A DNA stretch of 64,000 nucleotides from Streptacidiphilus neutrinimicus (GCF_000787815.1 NZ_BBPO01000020.1:1-64000); one strand, 5' to 3'. Positions 8,890-17,612 are shown, counted from the stretch's first letter. Notes: generated by a model not told the origin, from the letters alone. Translations and numbers: made by a program.

Positions 8890-8903
8890 TGGGAGCGCTC
8901 CCA
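8890..8903. promoter_or_regulatory. CebR operator (perfect) between GH6 and GH5 genes
   Basis: TGGGAGCGCTCCCA lies in the divergent region between the two cellulase genes. It begins directly after the -10 hexamer of the GH6 promoter on the minus strand, so it covers the expected transcription start. Confidence 0.9.
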
Positions 8904-8932
8904 ATCGTTGGCAGTCACTGACGCGGCGTCAA
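8904..8932 (-). promoter_or_regulatory. Predicted GH6 promoter
   Basis: On the minus strand TTGACG (8927-8932) and AACGAT (8904-8909) are spaced by 17 bp, giving a vegetative-sigma-type promoter. The CebR box at 8890-8903 abuts the -10, a classical repression geometry. Confidence 0.6.
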
Positions 8933-9026
8933 GTGTCTTGTCGGTGTTCAGGAAAATTCCATCCGAGTCCGCTTGCGGGGCTGTCGGCGCGTCGCCGGCT
9001 CCGCTACGGTGGCGCCCGGGCAGCGC

Positions 9027-9040
9027 GGGGAGCACTCCTC
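9027..9040. promoter_or_regulatory. Degenerate CebR-like site before the GH5 gene
   Basis: GGGGAGCACTCCTC matches 10 of 14 positions of the CebR box and lies downstream of a TACGGT -10-like hexamer (9005-9010). It could give the GH5 gene its own repression site, but the match is weak. Confidence 0.3.
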
Positions 9041-9076
9041 CCGAAGGAACCACCACCGTCAAGGAGCGTGCCTTCC

Positions 9077-10633
9077 ATGCGACTTCGCGCCATACGCCCG
9101 CGCACCCAAGTGGCGGCCGTCGCCGCCGCGCTCGGCGGCTTCACCGCCGCCGTCGTCCCGCTCACCGCGACCGCCGCGACGCCGACGTCCGCGGCCGCCG
9201 CCGCCCCGGCGGCCTGCAGCGTCGCTTACACCGTCAGCAACGACTGGGGCACCGGCTTCACCGCCGCGATCACCGTCACGGACACTGGAACCGCCCCGCT
9301 GACCTCCTGGACCCTGGGCTATGCCTACAGCGGCAACCAGACGCTCCAGTCCGGCTGGAACGGCACCTGGAGCCAGTCGGGCAGCGCCGTCACGGTGACC
9401 GCGCCCAGTTGGGCCACCACGATCGCACCCGGCGCCTCGTACACGACGGACGCAAACTTCGGCTACTCGGGCGTGAACAGGGCGCCCACGGCTTTCACCG
9501 TCAACGGCGTCGCCTGCGGCGGCGGCGCCTCGCCGAGCTCCAGCCCGACCCCGTCGCCGAGCACCTCACCGAGCCCTTCGCCGAGCCCGTCCGCGAGTTC
9601 GAGCCCGACCGGCTCCCCGGGGGCCGCGCCGGCCCTGCACGTGTCCGGCAACCACCTGATCGACGCGAACGGACGCACCGTCACCCTGCACGGCGTCGAC
9701 CGCTCCGGCACCGAGTTCGCCTGCGTGCAGAACACCGGCATCTTCGACGGGCCTTCGGACCAGACGTCCGTCTCGGCGATGACCTCCTGGCACATCAACG
9801 CCGTGCGGGTGCCGCTCAACGAGGACTGCTGGCTCGGCACCGACGGCGTCAACCCCGCCTACGCCGGGTCCAACTACATCACCGCGATCAAGGCCTACGT
9901 CGCCCTGCTGGAGCAGAACGGCCTGAACGTCATCCTGGACCTGCACTGGACCGACGGCGTCTACACCGGCAACTCCTCCGGCTGCTCCGGCGCGACGGCG
10001 GTCTGCCAGAAGCCCATGCCGGACGCGGCGGGCGCGGTGCCGTTCTGGACCTCGGTCGCCTCGACGTTCAAGGGCGACAACGCCGTCGTCTTCGACCTGT
10101 TCAACGAGCCCTACCCGGACCGGGCGACGGGCAGTGAGACGAGCGGCTGGACCTGCTGGCGCGACGGGGGCACCTGCCCGGGCATCGGCTACTCCGTCGC
10201 GGGCATGCAGTCCCTCGACAACGCCGTGCGCGGCACCGGCGCGACCAACGTGGTCATGCTGGGCGGACTCGCCTACTCCAACGACCTCACCCAATGGCTG
10301 GCGTACGAGCCCACCGACCCGACCGGCAACGTCGCGGTGTCCTGGCACTCGTACAACTTCAACGCCTGCGGATCCAGCTCGTGCTGGAACGCGCAGATCG
10401 CGCCGGTGGCGGCCAAGGTGCCGCTGGTCACCGGCGAGCTGGGCGAGAACGACTGCGCCCACGGCTACCTCGACTCGCTGCTGCCCTGGCTCGACAGCAT
10501 CGGCGCCTCCTACCTCGCCTGGACCTGGAACACCTGGGACTGCTCCAGCGGCCCGGCCCTGATCAGCTCCTACGACGGGACGCCGACCGGCTTCGGCGCC
10601 GGCTACAAGGCACATCTGGCCGCGCTCGGCTGA
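9077..10633 (+). CDS. Secreted GH5 endoglucanase with N-terminal CBM2
   Basis: 518 residues: a signal peptide (1-34), a family 2 carbohydrate-binding module (about 44-145, CSVAYTVSNDWGTGFTAAIT), a Ser/Pro/Thr linker (about 155-185), and a GH5 catalytic domain (about 190-518). The predicted acid/base glutamate is in VFDLFNEPYPD and the nucleophile in VTGELGENDC. It should cut internal beta-1,4-glucan bonds outside the cell. ATG 9077 is used, with AAGGAG at 9061-9066. It is divergent from the GH6 gene and shares the intergenic CebR boxes, so co-induction by cellobiose is expected. Confidence 0.92.
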   Translation: MRLRAIRPRTQVAAVAAALGGFTAAVVPLTATAATPTSAAAAAPAACSVAYTVSNDWGTGFTAAITVTDTGTAPLTSWTLGYAYSGNQTLQSGWNGTWSQSGSAVTVTAPSWATTIAPGASYTTDANFGYSGVNRAPTAFTVNGVACGGGASPSSSPTPSPSTSPSPSPSPSASSSPTGSPGAAPALHVSGNHLIDANGRTVTLHGVDRSGTEFACVQNTGIFDGPSDQTSVSAMTSWHINAVRVPLNEDCWLGTDGVNPAYAGSNYITAIKAYVALLEQNGLNVILDLHWTDGVYTGNSSGCSGATAVCQKPMPDAAGAVPFWTSVASTFKGDNAVVFDLFNEPYPDRATGSETSGWTCWRDGGTCPGIGYSVAGMQSLDNAVRGTGATNVVMLGGLAYSNDLTQWLAYEPTDPTGNVAVSWHSYNFNACGSSSCWNAQIAPVAAKVPLVTGELGENDCAHGYLDSLLPWLDSIGASYLAWTWNTWDCSSGPALISSYDGTPTGFGAGYKAHLAALG

Positions 10634-10701
10634 TCCGACGTCAGGCCTTGCTGCGGCCGCGGCCCCGGCGACACCCGGCCCGGCGCGAGGCGGTCGGGGC
10701 G

Positions 10702-11370
10702 TCAGCCGACCAGCAGCGCCAGCGAGCCGTCGCGTTCGACCAGCGGGCGGACCTGGGAGAGGTCGGCGATCATGACGTCCGCCTCCAGGTCGGCGGGGTC
10801 GTGGCTGGTCGCGAGGGCGAGGGTGCGCATGCCGGCGGCGCGGCCCGCGGCGAGGCCCGCCGGGGCGTCCTCGACGACCAGGCAGCGGGCCGGCTCCACG
10901 CCCAGGCGGTCCGCCGCGGCCAGGAAGGCCTCCGGGTCGGGGTGGCCGCGGCGGACGTCCTCGGCGCCGACCAGCATCGGCACGGTCAGGCCGAGCGTCG
11001 AGAAGCGGCGCAGGGCCAGCGTCCGGGTCGCGGCGGTGACCACCGCCCAGCGGTCTCTGGGCAGGGACGAGAGCAGTTCCTCGACGCCCGGGAGCAGCCT
11101 GCTGTTCGGGGCGTCGGCCAGCTCCAACTGCTGGACCCGTGCGGCGGCTGCTGCCACCTGCGGCTCGGGAAGGAGCTCGCCGATCACCTCGTGGACGCGT
11201 CGGCCGAGGTAGCCCACCTCGTCGAGCCGCTCCTGAGCCAGACCGACCTCCTCGGCCCAGCGGGCCCAGGAGCGACGGACCGAGCCCACCGAGTCGATCA
11301 GCGTGCCGTCATTGTCGAAGAGGACGGCGTCGACGGTGAGCACGGCAGGTGCGGTGGAGTGTGCGGTCAC
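10702..11370 (-). CDS. HAD-superfamily hydrolase (subfamily IA phosphatase)
   Basis: 222 residues with HAD motif I FDNDGTLIDS (nucleophile Asp), motif II Thr in VVTAATRT, and motif IV VVEDAPAGLAAG. The usual motif III lysine region reads RRGHPDPEAF, as in sugar-phosphatase-like members. It likely removes phosphate from a small sugar or polyol phosphate in the cytoplasm; the substrate is unknown. The start is GTG 11370 with AGGAGGG 13 nt upstream, which is a little far. It is downstream of the ArsR-SRPBCC gene on the same strand with a 190-bp GC-rich gap containing short GGCCACGG repeats. Confidence 0.85.
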   Translation of the reverse strand: MTAHSTAPAVLTVDAVLFDNDGTLIDSVGSVRRSWARWAEEVGLAQERLDEVGYLGRRVHEVIGELLPEPQVAAAAARVQQLELADAPNSRLLPGVEELLSSLPRDRWAVVTAATRTLALRRFSTLGLTVPMLVGAEDVRRGHPDPEAFLAAADRLGVEPARCLVVEDAPAGLAAGRAAGMRTLALATSHDPADLEADVMIADLSQVRPLVERDGSLALLVG

Positions 11371-11560
11371 GGAAGGGGATCGTCCCTCCTATCCGGGGAG
11401 CGGCCCGTTCCTCGGCAGGGCCCTGTACCTCTCCAGCCTCCCCGGCCGCGGCCGTTCCTCCAAGAGGAAAAAGTCCCGCAAGGGTCGAAAGCCCCGTGAG
11501 CCGCACGGACCACGGGGGCCACAAGGGCCACGGAGGCCGTGGGCGGACGGGGGACGCCCG

Positions 11561-12319
11561 TCAGCCGTGACCGTACATCAGTGAGCCAGGGGTGGTCAGC
11601 AACTCGCCCGTCTCGAGCCAGGTCTTCAGTCCCGACAGTATCATCGGCCAGCCGCCGTACAGCTGGTCGTTGGCACCCTCCCGGAGCTGGTCGTGGGTGA
11701 CGGTGAGCCGGCAGGAATCGCCGACCGGCTCGATCTCCCAGGTGACCCTGGACGTGCCCTCCGCCTTGACCTCGTCGCTCCACAGCGCCCTCATGCTCTG
11801 CACCAGCCGACGCGGTGGATCGACCTCCAGAGTGACGCCCTCGCCGAGCGGCGTGGGCGCGCCGGGGGCGGACATCGCGAACGGCGCCCCGGGCTCGAGC
11901 TCCCCGATCATGCCCGCGCCGAAGTTGTACTTGGCGCGGATCGCGGGATCCGTGATCGCCTCCCAGAGCCGCTCCGGGGTGGTGCGGATGTAGATCTCGA
12001 AGACCTTCTCCATGGTGGACTCCAGATCGCGCTTGAGGCCGCTGAGCGCAGCCGCCCAGGGCTCGGCGTACTTGCTGACCCAACGGTCGTGGACCAACCG
12101 GATCGGGACGGGGTTCAGGAAGTGCAGCTTCTCCCGGCCCTGGCGTCGGGTGACGACCAGGCCGGCCTCTTCCAATTGCTTGAGGTGCTTCATCACAGCG
12201 AAGCGACTCGTCTCGAACCGTGCTTCCAACGCACTCAGCGTCTGTCCGTCCCGCTCATACAGCGCGTCGAGGAGGGCGCGCCGGGTGGGATCGGCCAGGG
12301 CCTTGAAGACCTCGTCCAC
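11561..12319 (-). CDS. ArsR-type regulator fused to an SRPBCC (AHSA1-like) domain
   Basis: 252 residues. An ArsR winged helix (about 1-90, MDEVFKALADPTRRALLDAL, recognition region ETSRFAVMKHLKQLEEAGLV) is followed by an SRPBCC/START-like ligand-binding domain (about 100-252, FEIYIRTTPERLWEAITDPA). The START-like part probably binds a hydrophobic ligand. GTG 12319 is chosen because promoter elements just upstream put the transcription start at that codon; an in-frame GTG at 12349 lies inside the promoter and cannot be translated from it. A perfect palindrome between the -35 and -10 suggests autorepression. Cysteine metal sites of classic ArsR proteins are absent. Confidence 0.85.
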   Translation of the reverse strand: MDEVFKALADPTRRALLDALYERDGQTLSALEARFETSRFAVMKHLKQLEEAGLVVTRRQGREKLHFLNPVPIRLVHDRWVSKYAEPWAAALSGLKRDLESTMEKVFEIYIRTTPERLWEAITDPAIRAKYNFGAGMIGELEPGAPFAMSAPGAPTPLGEGVTLEVDPPRRLVQSMRALWSDEVKAEGTSRVTWEIEPVGDSCRLTVTHDQLREGANDQLYGGWPMILSGLKTWLETGELLTTPGSLMYGHG

Positions 12320-12326
12320 ACTCCCG

Positions 12327-12356
12327 AAAATAGGTGACCATAAGGTCACATGTCAA
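12327..12356 (-). promoter_or_regulatory. Promoter with intra-spacer operator for the ArsR-SRPBCC gene
   Basis: On the minus strand TTGACA (12351-12356) and TATTTT (12327-12332) are 18 bp apart. The spacer contains the perfect palindrome GTGACC-TTAT-GGTCAC (12334-12349). The expected transcription start falls at 12319-12320, the first base of the GTG start codon, so the mRNA is probably leaderless. Confidence 0.75.
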
Positions 12357-12413
12357 GCCGTCTCCTAAATTCCCGCCGGTGCGCCTTGTGACCAGCGGCG
12401 ACATCAGGGCAGC

Positions 12414-13301
12414 ATGTGCCCAACCTCCCCATCGCACTGCGAGGTCCCGCTGATCCCCGCCAAGCACCCCGCAAAGGACGTCGACACCGGCGGCGCTCCT
12501 CCCGCCGCCCCGCTCGACGATGCCGAGTCCCCGGCCCCGCGCCGGCGTCCCACGGTCGCGGCCGTGGCCTGGCTGGTGGCCCTGGCGCTGGCCGGCGCGA
12601 CCGGCGCCGCCTCCCCCTCCGGGGAGCTGGGCACCTCCCGGACCGCCTCCGCCGACCGCGTCAGCGACCGAGTCGGCGCGGTCTTCACCGGCGGAGTCGG
12701 CGGCACCCACTACTGCACGGCGAGCGTGGTCGACAGCCCCGAGGGCAACATGATCGTCACCGCCGCGCACTGCCTCAGCGGCGACGACGGCGACAAGGTC
12801 TTCATCCCCGGCTACCGCGACGGTGCGGCCCCGCACGGCGTCTGGCCGATCACCCGCACCTTCGAGGACCCCGCCTGGACCGCTGGCGGCGACCCCGACG
12901 TCGACGTCGCCTTCGCCCTGGTCGCGCCCGTGAACGGACGCACCGTGGAACAGACGCTGGGCGCCAACCGCCTCGCCGTCGACGAGGGCTTCGACCACGT
13001 CGTCACCCTCACGGGCTACCCGGGCTCCACGGATCTGCCGATCACCTGCTCGGACCTGGTCGACCGCTTCAGCGCGACGCAGATGCGGATCGACTGCACG
13101 GGGTACAGCGACGGCACGAGCGGCAGCCCCTGGCTGATCCCGGGCCAGGGCGGCCCGACCCACGACGAGGGAACGGTCATCGGGGTGATCGGCGGCTTCG
13201 AGACCGGCGGCTACACGGACGACATCTCGTACAGCTCGTACTTCGGCGACCGCGTCGGCGATCTCTACCGTCAGGCCGTGGCCCAGGACGCACGGGGTTG
13301 A
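12414..13301 (+). CDS. Trypsin-like serine protease, membrane-anchored or secreted
   Basis: 295 residues. A hydrophobic segment at about 47-64 after a Pro/Arg-rich N terminus is a signal anchor or signal peptide. The S1-family triad is visible: His in VTAAHCL, Asp in DPDVDVAFAL and Ser in GTSGSPW. A paralogue with the same motifs lies at 17686-18714. ATG 12414 has only a weak AGGG upstream, so a later start is possible. It is divergent from the ArsR-SRPBCC gene and shares the 94-bp region with that gene's operator. Extracytoplasmic proteolysis is likely; the target is unknown. Confidence 0.85.
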   Translation: MCPTSPSHCEVPLIPAKHPAKDVDTGGAPPAAPLDDAESPAPRRRPTVAAVAWLVALALAGATGAASPSGELGTSRTASADRVSDRVGAVFTGGVGGTHYCTASVVDSPEGNMIVTAAHCLSGDDGDKVFIPGYRDGAAPHGVWPITRTFEDPAWTAGGDPDVDVAFALVAPVNGRTVEQTLGANRLAVDEGFDHVVTLTGYPGSTDLPITCSDLVDRFSATQMRIDCTGYSDGTSGSPWLIPGQGGPTHDEGTVIGVIGGFETGGYTDDISYSSYFGDRVGDLYRQAVAQDARG

Positions 13302-13377
13302 ACGCACGACGCGTTACGAGGCGTCTTTGCGAAAGCGGCGGCCGGGCACCGGTCGGGGTGAACTCCGGGGATCTTCC

Positions 13378-13443
13378 GTGAACTCCGCAAACCTCGCGAA
13401 ACCCGCGAATCCCGTGAACTCCGCGACCCCCGCGAACTCCGGA
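13378..13443. repeat. Degenerate short tandem repeats
   Basis: About six imperfect 9-11-bp units of the type CGTGAACTCC / CGCGAAACC follow the protease gene. There is no stable hairpin and no coding signal; it looks like slippage-derived spacer DNA. Confidence 0.6.
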
Positions 13444-13740
13444 TCAGGAATTGCCGCTGCCCGGATACCAGGCGAGTGCGTGGGCCTCCGCGAGCGTGTC
13501 GCGGACCTGGTTGCGGTAGCGGACGGCCTGCTGGGGATCGGTTTCCGCCAAAGCAGCCGCCGCGAGCGCCGCGGCCGAGGTGGACCAGGCCAGCAGCCGC
13601 ACCGCGTCCTGCGCGGACGCGTCGATCAGACGTTCGTCGGGCAGTTCCGCCGCGTGTCTGGCGAGGAGGGTGGAGAGCACCCGCAGATGGGTGCGCGTCA
13701 CTGCCGGAGGCGGCAGTGGTTCGTTGGCGTGACGTCCCAC
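13444..13740 (-). CDS. Small hypothetical protein
   Basis: 98 residues starting [20 protein letters not shown]; the predicted fold is helical, with an Ala-rich centre ([20 protein letters not shown]) and the C terminus [15 protein letters not shown] 13740 was chosen because GGAG lies 8 nt upstream, rather than the longer in-frame TTG at 13791. I do not recognise the family. The gene is divergent from the acyl-CoA synthetase; the 217-bp gap between them is AT-richer than its surroundings and probably holds both promoters. Confidence 0.6.
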   Translation of the reverse strand: MGRHANEPLPPPAVTRTHLRVLSTLLARHAAELPDERLIDASAQDAVRLLAWSTSAAALAAAALAETDPQQAVRYRNQVRDTLAEAHALAWYPGSGNS

Positions 13741-13957
13741 GTCGACGGCTCCAAAAAGAGGGCGAGGGTTCGTGGACCCATCATGGCGCAAATGCCTCTG
13801 GCATGTACGCGCATTCCTTCAACGAATACGCACACATTCCGCATTTCTTGATCACGAACCGACGCGTCCGCTTCCGGTGCGGAACCGTCGACACCAACCC
13901 ACCACTCCCCTAGGCTCCGAGCCATCAAACCCCGTCGTGAACAGGGAGCCCTCGCCC

Positions 13958-15598
13958 ATGTCCGTCGAGCTCGATCCGGGTCTCTCCCACCGCCGCGGCG
14001 CGTCCGCTCCGGCGCTGCCCGATGCCACCGTGAGCGCCGACCTCGCCCGGACCGCCCGCGCGTTCCCCGGCAACGACGCGCTGGTGGAACGCGCCACCGG
14101 CCGCCGCTGGACCTACGCCGAGTTCGACGCCGCCGTGGACGATCTGGCCCGGGGGCTGCTCGCCGCCGGCATCGAGGTCGGCGACCGCGTGGGCATCTGG
14201 TCGCCGAACTGCGCGGAGTGGGTGGTGACCCAATACGCGGCCGCGCGGGCCGGGGCGATCCTGGTCAACCTCAACCCCGCCTACCGTCGGCACGAGATCG
14301 CCTACGCGCTGCAGCAGTCCGGGACCAAGCTGCTCGTCTCGGCCACGCGCGTGAAGACCAGCGACTACGTCGCGCTGGTGCAGGCGGTCCGCGACGAGTG
14401 CCCGGAGCTGCAGCGGGTGGTGTTCATCGGCACGCCGGACTGGGACGCGCTGGTCGAGGGCGGCGCCGACGTCCCGCTGTCCGCACTGCGCGAGCGCGAG
14501 GCGGGTCTGTCGCCGGACGACGCGGCCAACATCCAGTACACCTCCGGGACGACCGGCCGTCCCAAGGGCGCGACGCTCTCGCACCGCAACATCCTCGGCA
14601 ACGGCTTCCAGGTGGCGGAGGTGCAGGCCTGGACCGAGCAGGACCGGGTCTGCGTACCGGTGCCGTTCTACCACTGCTTCGGCATGGTGATGGCCAACCT
14701 GGGCGCCACCTCGCACGGTTCGTGCATCGTCGTGCCCGGCCCGCTGTTCGACCCCGTGGACGCGCTGGACGCCGTCGCTGCGGAGCGCTGCACCGTGCTC
14801 TACGGTGTGCCGACCATGTTCATCGCCGAACTCGCCCAGCTGGAGGCCCATCCGGACCGCTGGGACCTGTCCACGCTGCGCACCGGCGTGATGGCCGGCT
14901 CCCCCTGCCCGGCGGAGGTGATGAAGCGGGTGATGGCCGAGATGGGCATGACGGAGGTGACCATCGCCTACGGCATGACCGAGACCTCCCCCGTCTCCAC
15001 CCAGACCCGCCCCGACGACTCGCTGGAACACCGGGTCTCGACGGTGGGCCGGGTGCACCCGCACGTCGAGGTCAAGGTCGTCGATCCCGAGTCCGGGGCG
15101 ACGGTCCCGGTCGGCGCGCCGGGCGAACTGTGCACCCGCGGGTACTCGGTGATGATCGGTTACTGGAACGAGCCGGAGCGCACCGCGGAGGCCGTGGACA
15201 CGGACGGCTGGATGCACACCGGGGACCTGGCCGAGATGGCGGCGGACGGCTACGTCTCGATCGTGGGCCGGATCAAGGACATGGTGATCCGCGGCGGCGA
15301 GAACGTCTACCCGCGCGAGGTGGAGGAGTTCCTCTACACCCACCCGGACGTCGAGGACGTCCAGGTGATCGGCGTCCCCGACGAGCGCTACGGCGAGGAG
15401 CTGATGGCATGGGTCAAACTCCGCCCGGGCGCAGCGGAACTGACGGCCGACCAGCTGCGCGAGTTCTGCTCCGGCAAGCTCGCCCACTACAAGATCCCGC
15501 GCTACGTCCACCTGGTGGACGCCTTCCCGATGACCGTCACGGGCAAGGTCCGCAAGGTCGAGATGCGCGAGGAGTCCCGCAGGCTGCTGGGGCTCTGA
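13958..15598 (+). CDS. AMP-dependent acyl-CoA synthetase (fatty-acid CoA ligase type)
   Basis: 546 residues of the ANL adenylating superfamily. The P-loop-like motif is [18 protein letters not shown] (about 188-205), the A5 motif is [10 protein letters not shown], the A7 motif is [11 protein letters not shown], and the catalytic lysine lies near the C terminus in [14 protein letters not shown]. The [17 protein letters not shown] segment resembles medium/long-chain acyl-CoA synthetases. It activates a carboxylic acid to acyl-AMP and then acyl-CoA in the cytoplasm. ATG 13958 follows AGGGAG at 9 nt. It stands alone, so chain-length preference is not indicated. Confidence 0.92.
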   Translation: MSVELDPGLSHRRGASAPALPDATVSADLARTARAFPGNDALVERATGRRWTYAEFDAAVDDLARGLLAAGIEVGDRVGIWSPNCAEWVVTQYAAARAGAILVNLNPAYRRHEIAYALQQSGTKLLVSATRVKTSDYVALVQAVRDECPELQRVVFIGTPDWDALVEGGADVPLSALREREAGLSPDDAANIQYTSGTTGRPKGATLSHRNILGNGFQVAEVQAWTEQDRVCVPVPFYHCFGMVMANLGATSHGSCIVVPGPLFDPVDALDAVAAERCTVLYGVPTMFIAELAQLEAHPDRWDLSTLRTGVMAGSPCPAEVMKRVMAEMGMTEVTIAYGMTETSPVSTQTRPDDSLEHRVSTVGRVHPHVEVKVVDPESGATVPVGAPGELCTRGYSVMIGYWNEPERTAEAVDTDGWMHTGDLAEMAADGYVSIVGRIKDMVIRGGENVYPREVEEFLYTHPDVEDVQVIGVPDERYGEELMAWVKLRPGAAELTADQLREFCSGKLAHYKIPRYVHLVDAFPMTVTGKVRKVEMREESRRLLGL

Positions 15599-15709
15599 GG
15601 CGCGAGTCGAGCCGTGATCGCCGCCGCCCGGCGAGAGCCGGGTGCGGCGGCGACACCGGCGAGTCGCGGGTGCCGCCACGCACGCCGCCAGAAGCTCGTC
15701 AGGCAGGCC

Positions 15710-16237
15710 TCAGCGCCGATCCGCGAGGAGCTCGAAGACTCGCACGCGGCGACCGCAGGTGGGGTTGACGGTCTCACGGACCGGGTGCATGCCCAGTTTG
15801 GTCATGATCCGTTCGGAGGCGTCGTTGCCCACCTGGGCGATGCTGAGGACCCGGTCGAGCCCCCGCTCGTCGAAGCCGAAGCGGAGCGCGGCCGTGGCGG
15901 CCTCGGTGGCGAGGCCCTGGCCCCAGTAGGGGCGTCCCAGCCGCCAGCCGACCTCGACGGCCGGCAGGAGCTCCGGGAGGAAGGTGGGCACCGAGAAGCC
16001 GGTGAACCCCGCCAGTTCGCCGGTGGACCGGATCTCCACGGCGAACAGGCCGAAGCCCTGCGACTCCCACTCGCTCTCCCAGGCGTGGATCCCGCGGCGC
16101 GTCTGCTCCTCGTCGCGGACGCTGCCGTCGCGGATCCAGCGCATGACTTCGGGATCGGCGTGGACGGCGGCCATGGGCGCGACGTCTTCCTCGCGCCAGC
16201 GACGCAGAATCAAACGGGGGGTCTCGAGCGTGACCAT
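15710..16237 (-). CDS. GNAT acetyltransferase (RimJ/RimL-like)
   Basis: About 175 residues beginning MVTLETPRLILRRWREEDVA, the usual opening of RimJ/RimL-type N-acetyltransferases. The acetyl-CoA binding segment is GRPYWGQGLATEAATAAL and the C-terminal motif is NDASERIMTKLGM. It begins 4 bp after the stop of the LysR gene, so the two are probably one transcript; a GTG at 16255 overlapping the LysR stop is an alternative start. No strong ribosome binding site is present, fitting translational coupling. The substrate is unknown. Confidence 0.85.
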   Translation of the reverse strand: MVTLETPRLILRRWREEDVAPMAAVHADPEVMRWIRDGSVRDEEQTRRGIHAWESEWESQGFGLFAVEIRSTGELAGFTGFSVPTFLPELLPAVEVGWRLGRPYWGQGLATEAATAALRFGFDERGLDRVLSIAQVGNDASERIMTKLGMHPVRETVNPTCGRRVRVFELLADRR

Positions 16238-16241
16238 GCGA

Positions 16242-17138
16242 TCATTCTGGATCACTCACGGCCGAGAGGAAGTTGGCGACCAGCGGATTGCGGTCGTCGC
16301 GGCGCCAGGCGACGGCGACGCGGGTGCGCGCGTCCCCTGGGGCGATGCCGCGGTGGACGACGCCGTCGAGGCGGATGCGGCGGATGCTCGCCGGGGCGAG
16401 GGTCACGCCGAGCCCGGCCTGGACGAGCGCGCACAGGGTCTGCCACTCGACGGCGCGCTGGACGATCCGCGGGGTGAAGCCCGCCTGCTCGCACAGCCCG
16501 ACGATCTGGTCGTGCAGCTGCGGCCCCACCGCCCGGGGCAGCAGCACGAAGGGCGCGTCCGCCAACCGTGCGAGGGGGACCGTGCGGTGGGCCGCGAGCG
16601 GGTGCCCGCTCGGCAGCACCGCCACGAAGGGCTCACGAAGGACCACATGGAAGCCGAACTCCGGCTCTTCGTCCGGCGGTTCACGCAGCAGGCCGACGTC
16701 GATGCCGCCCTCGCGCAGCGCGGACAGCTGCGGGGAGCTGGTCATCTCACGGATGTCCAGCCGCACGTCGGGGAACCGCTCCCGGTAGGCGCGCAGCAGG
16801 CCGGGCAGGACGGTGAGGGCGAGCGACGCGGCGAAACCGATCCGGAGCCGCCCGGCCTCGCCGCCGCCGACGCTGCGGGCCGCGGCGAGGCCGTCGGCGA
16901 GCTCGGCGAGCGCCCGCTGAGCGGCGGGGAGCAGCTCGCGCCCGGCCGGGGTGAGCGTGACGCCTCCCGGATCGCGGTGGAACAGCGGATGGCCGACCTT
17001 CTCCTCCAGGCGGCGGATCTGCTGGCTGAGCGGCGGTTGGGCGATGCCCAAGCGGGCCGCGGCGCGGCCGAAGTGGAGTTCCTCGGCGAGCACGACGAAG
17101 GCGTGCAGCTGCGGGAGCGGAAGTTCGGGACGCTGCAT
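16242..17138 (-). CDS. LysR-family transcriptional regulator
   Basis: 298 residues. The winged helix-turn-helix lies at residues 5-65 (LHAFVVLAEELHFGRAAARL, GIAQPPLSQQIRRLEEKVG), followed by the LysR substrate-binding domain (about 90-290). ATG 17138 starts directly before the HTH; the longer in-frame upstream reading would run through the promoter of the divergent RidA gene. The layout, divergent from ridA-like 17211 with 72 bp between, is the classical one for a LysR activator and its target. A partial dyad around GATATC (17148-17156 area) is a candidate binding site. Confidence 0.88.
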   Translation of the reverse strand: MQRPELPLPQLHAFVVLAEELHFGRAAARLGIAQPPLSQQIRRLEEKVGHPLFHRDPGGVTLTPAGRELLPAAQRALAELADGLAAARSVGGGEAGRLRIGFAASLALTVLPGLLRAYRERFPDVRLDIREMTSSPQLSALREGGIDVGLLREPPDEEPEFGFHVVLREPFVAVLPSGHPLAAHRTVPLARLADAPFVLLPRAVGPQLHDQIVGLCEQAGFTPRIVQRAVEWQTLCALVQAGLGVTLAPASIRRIRLDGVVHRGIAPGDARTRVAVAWRRDDRNPLVANFLSAVSDPE

Positions 17139-17173
17139 ACGCCTACAGATATCAGGTACTGCCGCAAGGAGTA

Positions 17174-17203
17174 TTGGACGTATCACCCCAGCTCGCCTAG
17201 CGT
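17174..17203 (+). promoter_or_regulatory. Predicted promoter of the RidA-family gene
   Basis: TTGGAC (17174-17179) and TAGCGT (17198-17203) are 18 bp apart. The expected start is at 17210-17211, the A of the ATG, suggesting a leaderless mRNA. Confidence 0.55.
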
Positions 17204-17210
17204 TCGGATC

Positions 17211-17612
17211 ATGACAGGGACCATCAGGGAGCGACGTCCGATCCTCAGCGGCTCGACCTTCGAGGAGCAGATCGGCTACGCCCGCGCGGTCGTCGACGGC
17301 GACTGGGTGCACGTCTCGGGCACGACCGGCTTCGACTACACCGCGATGACCATCTCCGACGACGTCGTGGAGCAGGCCGAGCAGTGCCTGCGCAACATCG
17401 GCGCCGCGCTGGCCGAGGCGGGCTGCACCTTCGCGGACGTCGTGCGGGTGCGCTATCTCCTGCCCGAGCGGGCCGACTTCGAGCCCTGCTGGCCCGTCCT
17501 GCGCCGCTGCTTCGGCGAGGTGCGGCCGGCCGCGACCATGATGGTCTGCGGCCTGGCCGACGAGCGGATGAAGATCGAGATCGAGGTGTACGCGCGCCGC
17601 TCCGCGCGCTGA
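17211..17612 (+). CDS. RidA-family protein (imine/enamine deaminase-like)
   Basis: 133 residues of the YjgF/YER057c/UK114 family, which hydrolyse reactive enamines or imines. The pattern GYARAVVDGDWVHVSGTTG, VRYLLPERADF and the C-terminal VRPAATMMVCGLADERMKIE are typical; the arginine in VRPAAT is the catalytic-site arginine of RidA proteins. There is no Shine-Dalgarno sequence, matching the leaderless promoter above. It is divergent from the LysR gene, which likely controls it. The length is near the usual 125-135 residues. Confidence 0.88.
   Translation: MTGTIRERRPILSGSTFEEQIGYARAVVDGDWVHVSGTTGFDYTAMTISDDVVEQAEQCLRNIGAALAEAGCTFADVVRVRYLLPERADFEPCWPVLRRCFGEVRPAATMMVCGLADERMKIEIEVYARRSAR

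Noticed and set aside
10634-10701. GC-rich stretch between the GH5 and HAD genes as a terminator
   Set aside because: Contains GCGGCCGC and similar runs but no stem with a usable loop.
12320-12349. Longer start of the ArsR-SRPBCC gene at GTG 12349
   Set aside because: That codon lies between the -35 and -10 of the only good promoter, so it would not be in the transcript.
13378-13443. Short repeats considered as a CRISPR-like array
   Set aside because: Units are 9-11 bp, imperfect and contiguous, with no spacers and no cas genes.
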